64,000 bases of DNA, taken from the NCBI RefSeq assembly GCF_000164865.1, contig NC_014618.1, positions 992,001 to 1,056,000 on the forward strand, read 5' to 3'. The translations under genes and the position numbers were made by a program. Below, in pieces: positions 54,863-62,654 of the stretch; the stretch's first letter is position 1; each line of letters starts with the position of its first letter. The notes beneath the pieces are model-generated. The model saw nothing but the letters and a program-made list of their open reading frames with translations, was not told the origin of the DNA and made no database searches. This DNA comes from [Enterobacter] lignolyticus SCF1 (GTDB taxonomy: Bacteria > Pseudomonadota > Gammaproteobacteria > Enterobacterales > Enterobacteriaceae).

Positions 54863-55510
54863 ATGTTAAGTCTAAAAACTGAACTTAAAAATATTTTAGC
54901 CATAGGTGCACACCCGGATGATATCGAGTTTGGATGTGGTGGAAGCCTGGCTCACTATGCCGATATCGGGGTTTCAATAATTGCAATCGTTCTAACTGAA
55001 GGAAAAGCAGGATGCCATGAAAGTGTTAACAGGGTTGCTGAAACAAGAACAGCATTAGCACATTTAGGTATCACGCAGGTAATTAACTTCGATTTTGATG
55101 ATACACGTCTCGGAATGCAGTTAGATGCTGTTATTAAAGCATTGGAAGACGCCATCTACGGACATATCCATCTAGCGGAGGGGGTATCGCGAGTTTACAC
55201 AATGTGTCGTAGCGATCGTCATCAGGATCACCGTATTGTTTATGATGCATCCATTGTTGCCTGTCGCATGGCTCGGCAAATTCTATGTTACGAAACACCG
55301 AGTACGTGGGCATCTTTTGCTCCGCACGTATATGCCGAAATAAGTCAGGATAATATGGATAAGAAAATAGTTGCTTTGCAGGCACATAATAGCCAATTGC
55401 ACCGAAACTATATGCAACCCGATCAGGTACGTGCTGTTGCCCGTTTTCGAGGACAACAGGTGGGATGCGAAATGAGTGAAGCATTCAGTATTCATAAAAT
55501 GGTGCTTTAA
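54863..55510 (+). CDS. yaiS: PIG-L/LmbE-type deacetylase (YaiS-like)
   Basis: 215 residues. The zinc-binding signature AIGAHPDDIEFGCGGSLA is near residue 12 and the second histidine motif is RSDRHQDHRIVYDA, the pattern of N-acetylglucosamine de-N-acetylases. There is no signal peptide, so it acts in the cytoplasm. First gene of a four-gene operon that matches E. coli yaiS-yaiP-yaiX-yaiO in content and order. It could deacetylate a sugar precursor or lipid-linked intermediate used by the neighbouring glycosyltransferase; the substrate is inference. Confidence 0.8.
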   Translation: MLSLKTELKNILAIGAHPDDIEFGCGGSLAHYADIGVSIIAIVLTEGKAGCHESVNRVAETRTALAHLGITQVINFDFDDTRLGMQLDAVIKALEDAIYGHIHLAEGVSRVYTMCRSDRHQDHRIVYDASIVACRMARQILCYETPSTWASFAPHVYAEISQDNMDKKIVALQAHNSQLHRNYMQPDQVRAVARFRGQQVGCEMSEAFSIHKMVL

Positions 55511-55512
55511 GC

Positions 55513-56736
55513 ATGAAAACGTTAATTTTCATGATGATGTGTATGGCAATGCTGCTTTATCTTCTGGTTATCCTGCGGCGAAAGCCTAGCCAGAATCTGG
55601 ATTCTGTTGAAGCTATTATCCCTGCATTTAATGAAGCTCCATGCCTTGAGGCTTCTCTGACGAGTTTGCTGAATAATCGATATATAAAGCGGGTCATTTG
55701 CGTTAATGATGGTTCGACAGATGATACGGCAAAGGTACTGGAAATGATGGCTGCGAGGTGGGGAGAACGACTGTTAGTTATTCATCAAAAAAATACGGGT
55801 AAAGGAGGTGCGCTGATGAATGGCGTAAAACATGCAACAGCGGAACATGTATTTCTTAGCGATGCCGATACGCGTATTCCTTCTGATAGTGATGGACTTG
55901 GTTTTTTGTTGGCAGAAATTGAACGGGGCGCGGATGCTGTTGGTGGAATACCTTCTTCAGATTTAAGAGTTGCAGGGGTTCTCCCGCATATTCGCGCGAC
56001 AGTTAAACTCCCAATGATTGCGATGAAGCGTACGTTACAACAGGTTTTGGGCGGAGCTCCATTTATTATCAGTGGGGCGTGCGGCATGTTCCGCACGGAA
56101 GTATTGCTGAAACATGGCTTTTCCGATCGAACAAAAGTAGAGGATCTCGATCTGACATGGACATTGGTTCAGAGAGGGTATCGCATCCGGCAGTGTAACC
56201 GTTGTATTGTTTACCCTCAGGAGTGCAATACATTACGTGAGGAGTGGAAGCGCTGGCGTCGCTGGATTGTCGGTTATGCTGTCTGCATACGTTTACACAG
56301 AAAAATACTGCTTACGCGTTTTGGTTTATTCAGCATTTTACCTATGTTCTTTGTGGTTGCCTTCGGTGTACTGATTTATCTGACTGCCTGGGGAATGTCA
56401 TTATTGGAAAGTGATATCGCCGGCGTATTTCAGACCATCTTTCCTCTGTTATGGGTAACCATAGTATGCAGTATAGGTTTTTTAAGCGCGCTGCTACACC
56501 GATCGTTGTCTTTGGTTGTGCTGGCACCTTTGTCAGTACTGTATGTTCTTCTTTCCTATGCAATATGGATGATTCATGGAGTTCCTGCATTTTTCACCGG
56601 CCGAGAGCCCACAAGGGATAAACCCACAAGATATACACATATGGTGGAATCGACTCACCCCGTTGTCGATAAACAAACGACTGCAGCAGCATCAAAATCT
56701 GAATCTGCAACAAGGTCCGAAATATCCCGGTGTTAA
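55513..56736 (+). CDS. yaiP: Membrane family-2 glycosyltransferase (YaiP-like)
   Basis: 407 residues. An N-terminal membrane helix (LIFMMMCMAMLLYLLVI) is followed by a GT-A domain with VNDGSTDD (D66), DAD (117-119), the ED pair (210-211) and the RWRRW motif (247-251) of processive synthases such as PgaC and BcsA, then three or four C-terminal spans. It likely polymerises and extrudes a beta-linked polysaccharide. It starts 2 bases after the deacetylase gene. The C-terminal tail of about 45 residues is hydrophilic and is read in a frame overlapping the next gene by 161 bases. Confidence 0.85.
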   Translation: MKTLIFMMMCMAMLLYLLVILRRKPSQNLDSVEAIIPAFNEAPCLEASLTSLLNNRYIKRVICVNDGSTDDTAKVLEMMAARWGERLLVIHQKNTGKGGALMNGVKHATAEHVFLSDADTRIPSDSDGLGFLLAEIERGADAVGGIPSSDLRVAGVLPHIRATVKLPMIAMKRTLQQVLGGAPFIISGACGMFRTEVLLKHGFSDRTKVEDLDLTWTLVQRGYRIRQCNRCIVYPQECNTLREEWKRWRRWIVGYAVCIRLHRKILLTRFGLFSILPMFFVVAFGVLIYLTAWGMSLLESDIAGVFQTIFPLLWVTIVCSIGFLSALLHRSLSLVVLAPLSVLYVLLSYAIWMIHGVPAFFTGREPTRDKPTRYTHMVESTHPVVDKQTTAAASKSESATRSEISRC

Positions 56737-57280
56737 TATTTCTATCGGTGCGGTTATTGATGAGAAAAATGGGCCTGTATTGATTGGTCACGGTAGCAGA
56801 ATATGCCATGGTGTGGTTTTAGAAGGACCCGTAGTAATAGGCTCAAACTGTCTTATTGGTAATTATACATTCATTCGCGCAGGAACTTTTCTCGGAAACG
56901 ACGTACGAACGGGGTTTGCTGCTGAGATCAAAGGGTCTGTAATTGAAGACGGTGTGCGAATTGGTCCGCAATGCTTTATTGCGGACAGCGTACTTGAACC
57001 ACGCGTATATCTTGGTGCGCAGGTCAGAACCAGCAACCACCGCCTCGATGGACGTACAATCAGTGTTCATGTTGGCAACCAGATAATTGACTCCGGAAGA
57101 GAGAAACTCGGTTGTCTGATCGGCGCGGACTCAGCTTTAGGAGTACAAGTCATTATTTTACCAGGAAGAATTATCCAGCCAGGAACCCGTCTGGCGCCGC
57201 GAATTACCGTTGAGCGTAATTTGCCCGTTGGTGATTACCGTTTGCGACAGGAATTGATAAATGTAGAGAGGAAGTCATGA
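56576..57280 (+). CDS. yaiX: Left-handed beta-helix (hexapeptide) protein, YaiX-like
   Basis: 234 residues. From about residue 55 it shows hexapeptide repeats (VLIGHGSRICHGVVLEGPVVIGSNCLIGNYTFIRAG and on to RIIQPGTRLAP) of the GlmU/LpxA left-handed helix, typical of acyl- or nucleotidyl-transferases. It probably acetylates or otherwise modifies the sugar of the operon. The best start, ATG 56576, lies inside yaiP; a TTG at 56663 would shorten the protein but has no ribosome site. In E. coli K-12 yaiX is a pseudogene broken by an IS element, so this copy shows the intact form. Confidence 0.72.
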   Translation: MEFLHFSPAESPQGINPQDIHIWWNRLTPLSINKRLQQHQNLNLQQGPKYPGVNISIGAVIDEKNGPVLIGHGSRICHGVVLEGPVVIGSNCLIGNYTFIRAGTFLGNDVRTGFAAEIKGSVIEDGVRIGPQCFIADSVLEPRVYLGAQVRTSNHRLDGRTISVHVGNQIIDSGREKLGCLIGADSALGVQVIILPGRIIQPGTRLAPRITVERNLPVGDYRLRQELINVERKS

Positions 57281-58053
57281 GGAATACCCTGTTTTTTCTT
57301 CCTTGTATGATACTAACCCTGCCCGCATATGCGGCTGGGGAAGTTTCTGCAGGATATGAATATACTGATTATAGCTCGCAATATGGAAAGCGTAACGTTG
57401 CGTTTATAGAGGCCGTTAATCGACTGGAAAATAATGGTGCCGTTGCACTAAATGTAGCTCATGGGAAGCGAGAATATAATGGTGGCGTATCGTTTGAGGG
57501 AACTCGAGGCAGAGGGACTCTGTGGTATAACTGGACACCAGCTATTTCTACTAGGTCTGGCCTGTCAGTTGCTGATAATAGTCCCGTTTTTGCTCAGCGC
57601 GAGGTATTTGGCGACATTAACGTTAAAGTACTTAAACCAGTAGTACTGACGTTAGGTGGGAAGCATTCGGAATATTATGGAAACACGGAAGTAAACTCCT
57701 GGTCAGTTGGCGGGAGTGTATATACCCGCTCGTTAATTACGTCATATCGCTATTCACATTATTACACGGTCGGTTCTGGAGATAGTGATAGTCATTTACT
57801 ATCTTTAAAAATAAAGGATTTCACCGGAAAAGGGAGTACACAGTTATGGATAAGTACGGGGACTGGCGCGTATGTTTATGACTGGATGCCAGGTGTTCAA
57901 CGTGGAAAACTTCATAGTATCAGTCTAAAACGTAATCAGCCATTAACAAACGATCTGGCGCTAGGGGTGTTATTGGGAAAACAATGGTATGAAACACCTC
58001 TGTATAGCTACAGCGGACTTTCTGGTCATGTATCATTGAATATTAGGTGGTAA
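57277..58053 (+). CDS. yaiO: Outer-membrane beta-barrel YaiO-like
   Basis: 258 residues with a signal peptide (FFLPCMILTLPAYAA) and then alternating amphipathic strands rich in Tyr/Trp/Gly, ending in the aromatic beta-barrel signature SLNIRW. It resembles E. coli YaiO, an outer-membrane protein of unknown function. As the last gene of the operon, overlapping yaiX by 4 bases, it is the likely outer-membrane exit for the polysaccharide, comparable in position to PgaA or AlgE but lacking a TPR scaffold. Confidence 0.82.
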   Translation: MRNTLFFLPCMILTLPAYAAGEVSAGYEYTDYSSQYGKRNVAFIEAVNRLENNGAVALNVAHGKREYNGGVSFEGTRGRGTLWYNWTPAISTRSGLSVADNSPVFAQREVFGDINVKVLKPVVLTLGGKHSEYYGNTEVNSWSVGGSVYTRSLITSYRYSHYYTVGSGDSDSHLLSLKIKDFTGKGSTQLWISTGTGAYVYDWMPGVQRGKLHSISLKRNQPLTNDLALGVLLGKQWYETPLYSYSGLSGHVSLNIRW

Positions 58054-58141
58054 TGCGATTTTTATCCATGAGCTATTTCACTTTTAATGGATGTTAAAGT
58101 GAATATGCTGGTTTATTGCTATTTCTGCTTAAGGAGGGAGT

Positions 58142-59053
58142 ATGGGAAACTATTATTTAGCGGAAGTATCTGGTCTTGATTCAATGCAGGTACAACCCAG
58201 GAATATTTGCACGCTATCATCATCGTGCATAAGCAAACCGCGTGAGGCTATTTTAGTAGATAATCTCTGCGTGACTTCATTTACGTTAGTTTGCATCAGA
58301 AGTGGAAATATAAAAATAACAACTGAAAGCAAACAAATCATTGAATGTGAAGCTCCCGGAATGATTGTTCTTGAAAAGGAACAAACAGTAAGTGTGCTCC
58401 TCGAAGATATCAATGGGCATCTTTCATTTGAAGTATTAGAAGTACCGCATAATATATTGATGAGCACGTACGAGTTGCTGACTGAAAATCTACAAGCTAT
58501 ACCAACAGGGGTAATCAACCATCCGAGGGTGGTTTATACCGAGGATTTCCCGGCCAGACGCGAGGTATTTGATTCATTAAAAAATAAATTAATTTGTCAA
58601 GATAAACAACATTCGCCAGGCGAGTTCAAAAGCGATAGCATAGATAGTGGCTTAGTTCCTAATTCTTTACTCTTTGTATTATCATTTTTTATTCGCCATC
58701 CGGTGGCGGCAGGAATGTTATCGCGTTCTATAAAAATGAGTGTCAAAGATAAGGTCTATAGTATTATTTACGCAGAACCAGAAAGACAGTGGAAGTTGGC
58801 TGATGTTTCATCAATGATATTTATGAGCGCATCGACACTAAAGAGAAAACTTGCTGTAGAAGGAACAACTTTCAGTGAGCTTTACCTTACTGCCAGAATG
58901 AACTTGGCAACAAAGCTATTGCGCGCTGGAAAACACAGTGTGAGTACAGTTGCTGTTTTATGCGGTTATGACAGCGTCTCATATTTTATTTATTGCTTTA
59001 AAAAAAGATTCAATATTACACCATCAGCATTTATGCGTTCGATAAATCATTGA
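58142..59053 (+). CDS. AraC-family regulator of type IV pilus operon
   Basis: 303 residues. The C-terminal AraC double HTH spans about 205-300 (WKLADVSSMIFMSASTLKRKLAVEGTTFSELY and VSTVAVLCGYDSVSYFIYCFKKRFNITPSAF). The N-terminal half has no recognisable ligand motif, as in Rns/ToxT/CofS-type virulence regulators. AAGGAGGG gives a strong ribosome site. It stands at the head of the pilus cluster, in the same place as the AraC-type gene of the CFA/III (cof) operon, and most likely activates it. Confidence 0.85.
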   Translation: MGNYYLAEVSGLDSMQVQPRNICTLSSSCISKPREAILVDNLCVTSFTLVCIRSGNIKITTESKQIIECEAPGMIVLEKEQTVSVLLEDINGHLSFEVLEVPHNILMSTYELLTENLQAIPTGVINHPRVVYTEDFPARREVFDSLKNKLICQDKQHSPGEFKSDSIDSGLVPNSLLFVLSFFIRHPVAAGMLSRSIKMSVKDKVYSIIYAEPERQWKLADVSSMIFMSASTLKRKLAVEGTTFSELYLTARMNLATKLLRAGKHSVSTVAVLCGYDSVSYFIYCFKKRFNITPSAFMRSINH

Positions 59054-59059
59054 TTAACT

Positions 59060-59530
59060 ATGTTTTATTTTTATTTAAAACGCTGCGGTGCGATGTTTTT
59101 CTTTATTCTTTATTGCAATTCAGTTATCGCGGATTGTTTCGAGAATGCAGGGCGTGATAGTTATATCGACCCGGATCTTTTACGTGCAATAGCCAGGGTT
59201 GAATCAAATTTTGATCATTTAGCTATCGGCAAAAACCCTACAAAGGGATTCGGCGTTGGGATTATGCAAATTGATTCGCAGCACTTTAGCTACCTGCAAA
59301 AATTTGATGTTAGTCCTGAACTGTTGCTGGATAAATGTATAAATATTTATGTTGGTACATATTTCTTAAAGCTGGCCATGAACAGAGTTGGGAATAACTG
59401 GGATGCAGTCGGTGCATACAATGCGGGTTTTTCAACCAAGCCGCGACAAATAAAAAAGCGACAGCAGTATGCGAAAAAAGTGCGCAAGCACTATCAGATC
59501 ATAAAGCGAAAAGAAAAACCTGGCATGTGA
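59060..59530 (+). CDS. Lytic transglycosylase of pilus operon (CofT/PilT-like)
   Basis: A 156-residue secreted SLT-family muramidase. Signal region: MFFFILYCNSVIADC. Catalytic Glu48 lies in AIARVESNFDHLAIG; GIMQID and AYNAGF are the other family motifs. It opens the peptidoglycan for assembly of the pilus machine. It follows the AraC gene by 6 bases, matching the cofS-cofT order. Confidence 0.88.
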   Translation: MFYFYLKRCGAMFFFILYCNSVIADCFENAGRDSYIDPDLLRAIARVESNFDHLAIGKNPTKGFGVGIMQIDSQHFSYLQKFDVSPELLLDKCINIYVGTYFLKLAMNRVGNNWDAVGAYNAGFSTKPRQIKKRQQYAKKVRKHYQIIKRKEKPGM

Positions 59531-59574
59531 GCTTAAAATTACACTATCGGCTCTGTTAACGATAACGTTACAGG

Positions 59575-59829
59575 ATGTTAATTTCTATAATTATCGTGTT
59601 AGTGAATTTCAGTGATGAATCATTGCTAATGAAATGGATGAATGTAAAAAACCATAAATGGATAGTCTATCCGGGAAAGGTTGGGTGTGGTTTTCTTATG
59701 GGAGTTATCTATTTACTGATGCTTTCATGGGTAAATCCATTGATCTTTGATGAGTTTATATTCTGGTCCCATGATCTTTTTAATATCCTCAAGAGCAGTT
59801 CTCTTGAGATAGTATCCTCAAAGGAGTAG
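59575..59829 (+). CDS. Small membrane protein of the pilus operon
   Basis: 84 residues with two likely membrane segments (LISIIIVLVNF and GKVGCGFLMGVIYLLMLSWV) and an acidic tail. It fits snugly between the transglycosylase and pilin genes (44 bases before, 2 bases after), so it is probably real. I do not recognise the family. The ribosome site at 59575 is poor; ATG 59629 is an alternative start that would leave one membrane segment. Confidence 0.55.
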   Translation: MLISIIIVLVNFSDESLLMKWMNVKNHKWIVYPGKVGCGFLMGVIYLLMLSWVNPLIFDEFIFWSHDLFNILKSSSLEIVSSKE

Positions 59830-59831
59830 TT

Positions 59832-60554
59832 ATGATCGTTGTTTATAATAAAACTCAGGCATTGAAGGAACAAGCTCGTAAAAAACTGGCGCAATATCAG
59901 GAACTGCGTAAGCAGCGTGGTATGAGCCTCCTGGAAGTTATTATCGTTCTCGGTATTATCGGTACGATTGCTGCAGGCGTGGTGGTGCTGGCACAGCGTG
60001 CGTTTGATTCTCGCGCGGTGACTGAACTGGTTACCAACACCAATACCGTGCGCGTTGCAATGAAGGATGCTTACCAGCGTGATGGTAGATACCCTGCATA
60101 TGTATCACCATTGACGTTAACGGGCGATACGATTAAGACTACAACCGATGCAATTTCCGCAGCTCAGCTGACGCAGCTGGGTAAAATCACTCCGGATGAA
60201 GTGCGTAATAATATTTCTGGTGACTTCATCGGCATCGGCGGTGCGATTACCGTAGCTGGTGCAACTGGTCCAAATGCCCTTAAAGGGTTTGCCATGGAAC
60301 TGAATGGACTGAGTCAGGAACAGTGTCGTTCCATTCTGGGCCAGGTTGGCAACAACTGGGAATACGTAGCTGTAGGGACGTCTGGTTCGGGCAACTACTC
60401 CCTGACTGCAGGCGGTGTTGATATGACTGCTGCATCAGATGGCACTGCTATTCTGCGTAGCCTTGGTGCGGATGGTCAGGAGTCTCTGAATTCTGCCAAG
60501 CTCCTGGCTACCTGTACTGCTACCGTTAACTCCATTACGCTGGCAAGCCGCTAA
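59832..60554 (+). CDS. Type IVb major pilin precursor (CofA/LngA-like)
   Basis: 240 residues. A 30-residue leader ends in Gly30, cleaved before Met31; the mature N-terminus MSLLEVIIVLGIIGTIAAG has Glu5 and an N-terminal Met, as in CofA, LngA and TcpA. Two mature cysteines (C165 and C228 of the precursor) would form the D-region disulfide. The first 60 mature residues (AQRAFDSRAVTELVTNTNTVRVAMKDAYQRDG) are strikingly close to CFA/III and longus pilins. Codon use is CTG-rich and less AT-biased than its neighbours, suggesting high expression. AAGGAG precedes the start. Confidence 0.93.
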   Translation: MIVVYNKTQALKEQARKKLAQYQELRKQRGMSLLEVIIVLGIIGTIAAGVVVLAQRAFDSRAVTELVTNTNTVRVAMKDAYQRDGRYPAYVSPLTLTGDTIKTTTDAISAAQLTQLGKITPDEVRNNISGDFIGIGGAITVAGATGPNALKGFAMELNGLSQEQCRSILGQVGNNWEYVAVGTSGSGNYSLTAGGVDMTAASDGTAILRSLGADGQESLNSAKLLATCTATVNSITLASR

Positions 60555-60570
60555 TTATTATTAACCCTGA

Positions 60571-60600
60571 ATACTGGTTTTCCATCCGGAGGACCAGTAT
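60571..60600 (+). terminator. Hairpin after major pilin gene
   Basis: atactggt/accagtat extended inward by five more pairs (two of them G-U) gives a 13-bp stem with an ATCC loop, 17 bases after the pilin stop. Only CTTT follows, so it is likely a partial terminator or an RNase barrier that keeps pilin mRNA more abundant than the downstream genes. Confidence 0.75.
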
Positions 60601-60619
60601 CTTTACTCAGGAATTAGTT

Positions 60620-62191
60620 ATGAGAATGAAGGGTTTCACGCTTCTGGAAATGATTATCACGCTCGCTATTATGGGCGTGGCTATGATGTCGATTGTAAAA
60701 TATAAAGAAAAGGAAGCGAACGAAGCCAGGAGACAGATTGTTTCTAATGCATTAATTTCTGAGATTGATGGTATTTTAAAGTTTGTTTCCGATGAGAAAG
60801 TGTTGGTAGGGCGCCCGGGTAAAGAACAAGAGATAATTAACCCATTGTATAGTGATACACCCAACAAACCTTATACAAACCGTACAAATAATAAAAGGTT
60901 AGAGGATTCCCTGTCAGTTAATGCTAATGAGATCATTAACTGGGGGGCGGGTAAATCGACCCGAATTCATTTTACACGGAAGTTTTGTATCAGTACGGGC
61001 ACACAAGGTAAGTATGACTTCACGAATGATTACATACCCTGTGATGAGCCGAGTGTGTTAACCAATAGTGATTTTCGTATCAACCGAATAGACTTCGTAG
61101 GAAAAGATGCTTCTATCGGGAGTGCAATAGATCGCGTCGATTTTATACTTAGCTACGATAAACTAAGTCCTGATGATGCATTCTCTTTTACCAACTATGT
61201 GAATAGTCTTGAGAAAGCGGCAGAAAAATACTCTATCACTTTAAAGGACATTTATGTACTCGAACGCAGCTCCACTGGCGTGACTGGATGGGGGTTGGCT
61301 ACTGTGGCCGGACAGCCCGTTACGTTGGCAAGTCTGGCGAAAAATTTAGCTTCTTTAGATAAAAACAAGAATTATGGCCTTCGGTTAAGTATCGATCCGA
61401 ATAGTGGAAAATTTTTACGCGCCGATGGTCGTGTTGGAACTGATAAAGTGTGCTGGAATATAGCGAGCAAAATGTCCGGCCCCTGTCTGACGGCTGATGA
61501 TACAGGTAATAACTTGGTGCTAACTAAAGGTTCTGGCGCAAATAACAATGAGCCAGGCTTGTGTTGGGATCTAAATACAGGTACCAGCAAATTATGTCTT
61601 ACGCAAGCGGTAGGTAGCGATAGCAATAACAATGATGCTTCATTGCTAAAACTCAATGATGATGCAGGTAATCCGGCGACGCTGTTGGCGAATGTTTTAG
61701 TGGAAGAGACTTCTTTAACGGATGCAGGGAAAAAAGTATACAGGACAATTCCCAATACAATCTATTCTGCATTTGGAAACAGTACTGAAAATCATCTGGT
61801 AATAACAAATCCGGACAATTATACCGGCAATGTGACTACTGAAGAAGGACGTATTGAGCTCAATATTCAGGAGTGTCCTGTAGCCCCGGACGGTACAACA
61901 CTCCATCCACGGCTGACGGCGTCAGTATCGTCTATTGTTGCCGATACAAGGGATGGGCAGGGGGGATATAAAGCAGACTTCAGTCAACTCTCTATTAACA
62001 GAAACAGTGGCGGGCAGTTGGGTCAGTTATCAGGTACAGCTATTCAGGTGAATCAATCTGCAGGGAAATGGTATATCACAGCGACCATGGGAGTATTTAA
62101 CCCTATAGATAACTCGGCATTGGTATATTTAAATCCAAGGTTTTTATCTGTCAATATCACAACCTGGTGTAGTACTGAAGAACAAAATTAA
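60620..62191 (+). CDS. Large minor pilin (CofB-like)
   Basis: 523 residues. Class-III-type short leader MRMKG, cleavage before FTLLEMIITLAIMG with Glu5. A long pilin-like and beta-rich region follows, with cysteines in C-containing pairs (CISTGTQGKYDFTNDYIPC, CWN...GPC, CWD...KLC), and the C-terminus ends NITTWCSTEEQN, close to CofB. CofB forms trimers at the pilus tip, primes assembly and binds a secreted protein (CofJ). The same role is likely here. ATG 60626 is an alternative start. Confidence 0.88.
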   Translation: MRMKGFTLLEMIITLAIMGVAMMSIVKYKEKEANEARRQIVSNALISEIDGILKFVSDEKVLVGRPGKEQEIINPLYSDTPNKPYTNRTNNKRLEDSLSVNANEIINWGAGKSTRIHFTRKFCISTGTQGKYDFTNDYIPCDEPSVLTNSDFRINRIDFVGKDASIGSAIDRVDFILSYDKLSPDDAFSFTNYVNSLEKAAEKYSITLKDIYVLERSSTGVTGWGLATVAGQPVTLASLAKNLASLDKNKNYGLRLSIDPNSGKFLRADGRVGTDKVCWNIASKMSGPCLTADDTGNNLVLTKGSGANNNEPGLCWDLNTGTSKLCLTQAVGSDSNNNDASLLKLNDDAGNPATLLANVLVEETSLTDAGKKVYRTIPNTIYSAFGNSTENHLVITNPDNYTGNVTTEEGRIELNIQECPVAPDGTTLHPRLTASVSSIVADTRDGQGGYKADFSQLSINRNSGGQLGQLSGTAIQVNQSAGKWYITATMGVFNPIDNSALVYLNPRFLSVNITTWCSTEEQN

Positions 62192-62207
62192 TTTCACGGA
62201 GAAAAAT

Positions 62208-62636
62208 ATGCAAGCAAAATGGAGTTTAGCCATTATTTTGGGTGCGTTATCTTTACAGGCGATTGCATCTCCTGTTGCATCAAATAATACAAAGAAAATA
62301 GCTAATCCAGAAAGCCCTTTTAGCGTTGACCGTCTATCTGAAGCCAATGTTATAACTGAAAGAGCTAAAGTTAATAACAATGGCATGGGGTCTTCCATTA
62401 CGCTTAATGAAGGCGCTCTCTTGAGCCAGGAAGTTAAAAAATGGGCTGTTACTCAAAACTATAAGCTGCTCTGGGGTAGTGATAAAGACTATATTATCTA
62501 CAGAGAAGTTAAGTTTAACGGAAAGTCTAATGAAGACATTCTGCGGTCGTTGGGAGAACTTTTTTCTTCAGAACAATATGGATTGGTGGTGAAACTGTAT
62601 ACCGGGAACAACGTGCTGGTTATAGACTCTCAGTAA
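62208..62636 (+). CDS. TcpQ/CofC-like pilus assembly protein
   Basis: 142 residues with a signal peptide (LAIILGALSLQAIASP). The C-terminal part (KKWAVTQNYKLLWGSDKDYIIYREVKF to GNNVLVIDSQ) fits the TcpQ C-terminal/toxin-coregulated-pilus family, which supports the outer-membrane secretin. Its place directly before the secretin gene matches cofC-cofD. Confidence 0.8.
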   Translation: MQAKWSLAIILGALSLQAIASPVASNNTKKIANPESPFSVDRLSEANVITERAKVNNNGMGSSITLNEGALLSQEVKKWAVTQNYKLLWGSDKDYIIYREVKFNGKSNEDILRSLGELFSSEQYGLVVKLYTGNNVLVIDSQ

Positions 62637-62654
62637 TAATAAGGTGTAACAAAC

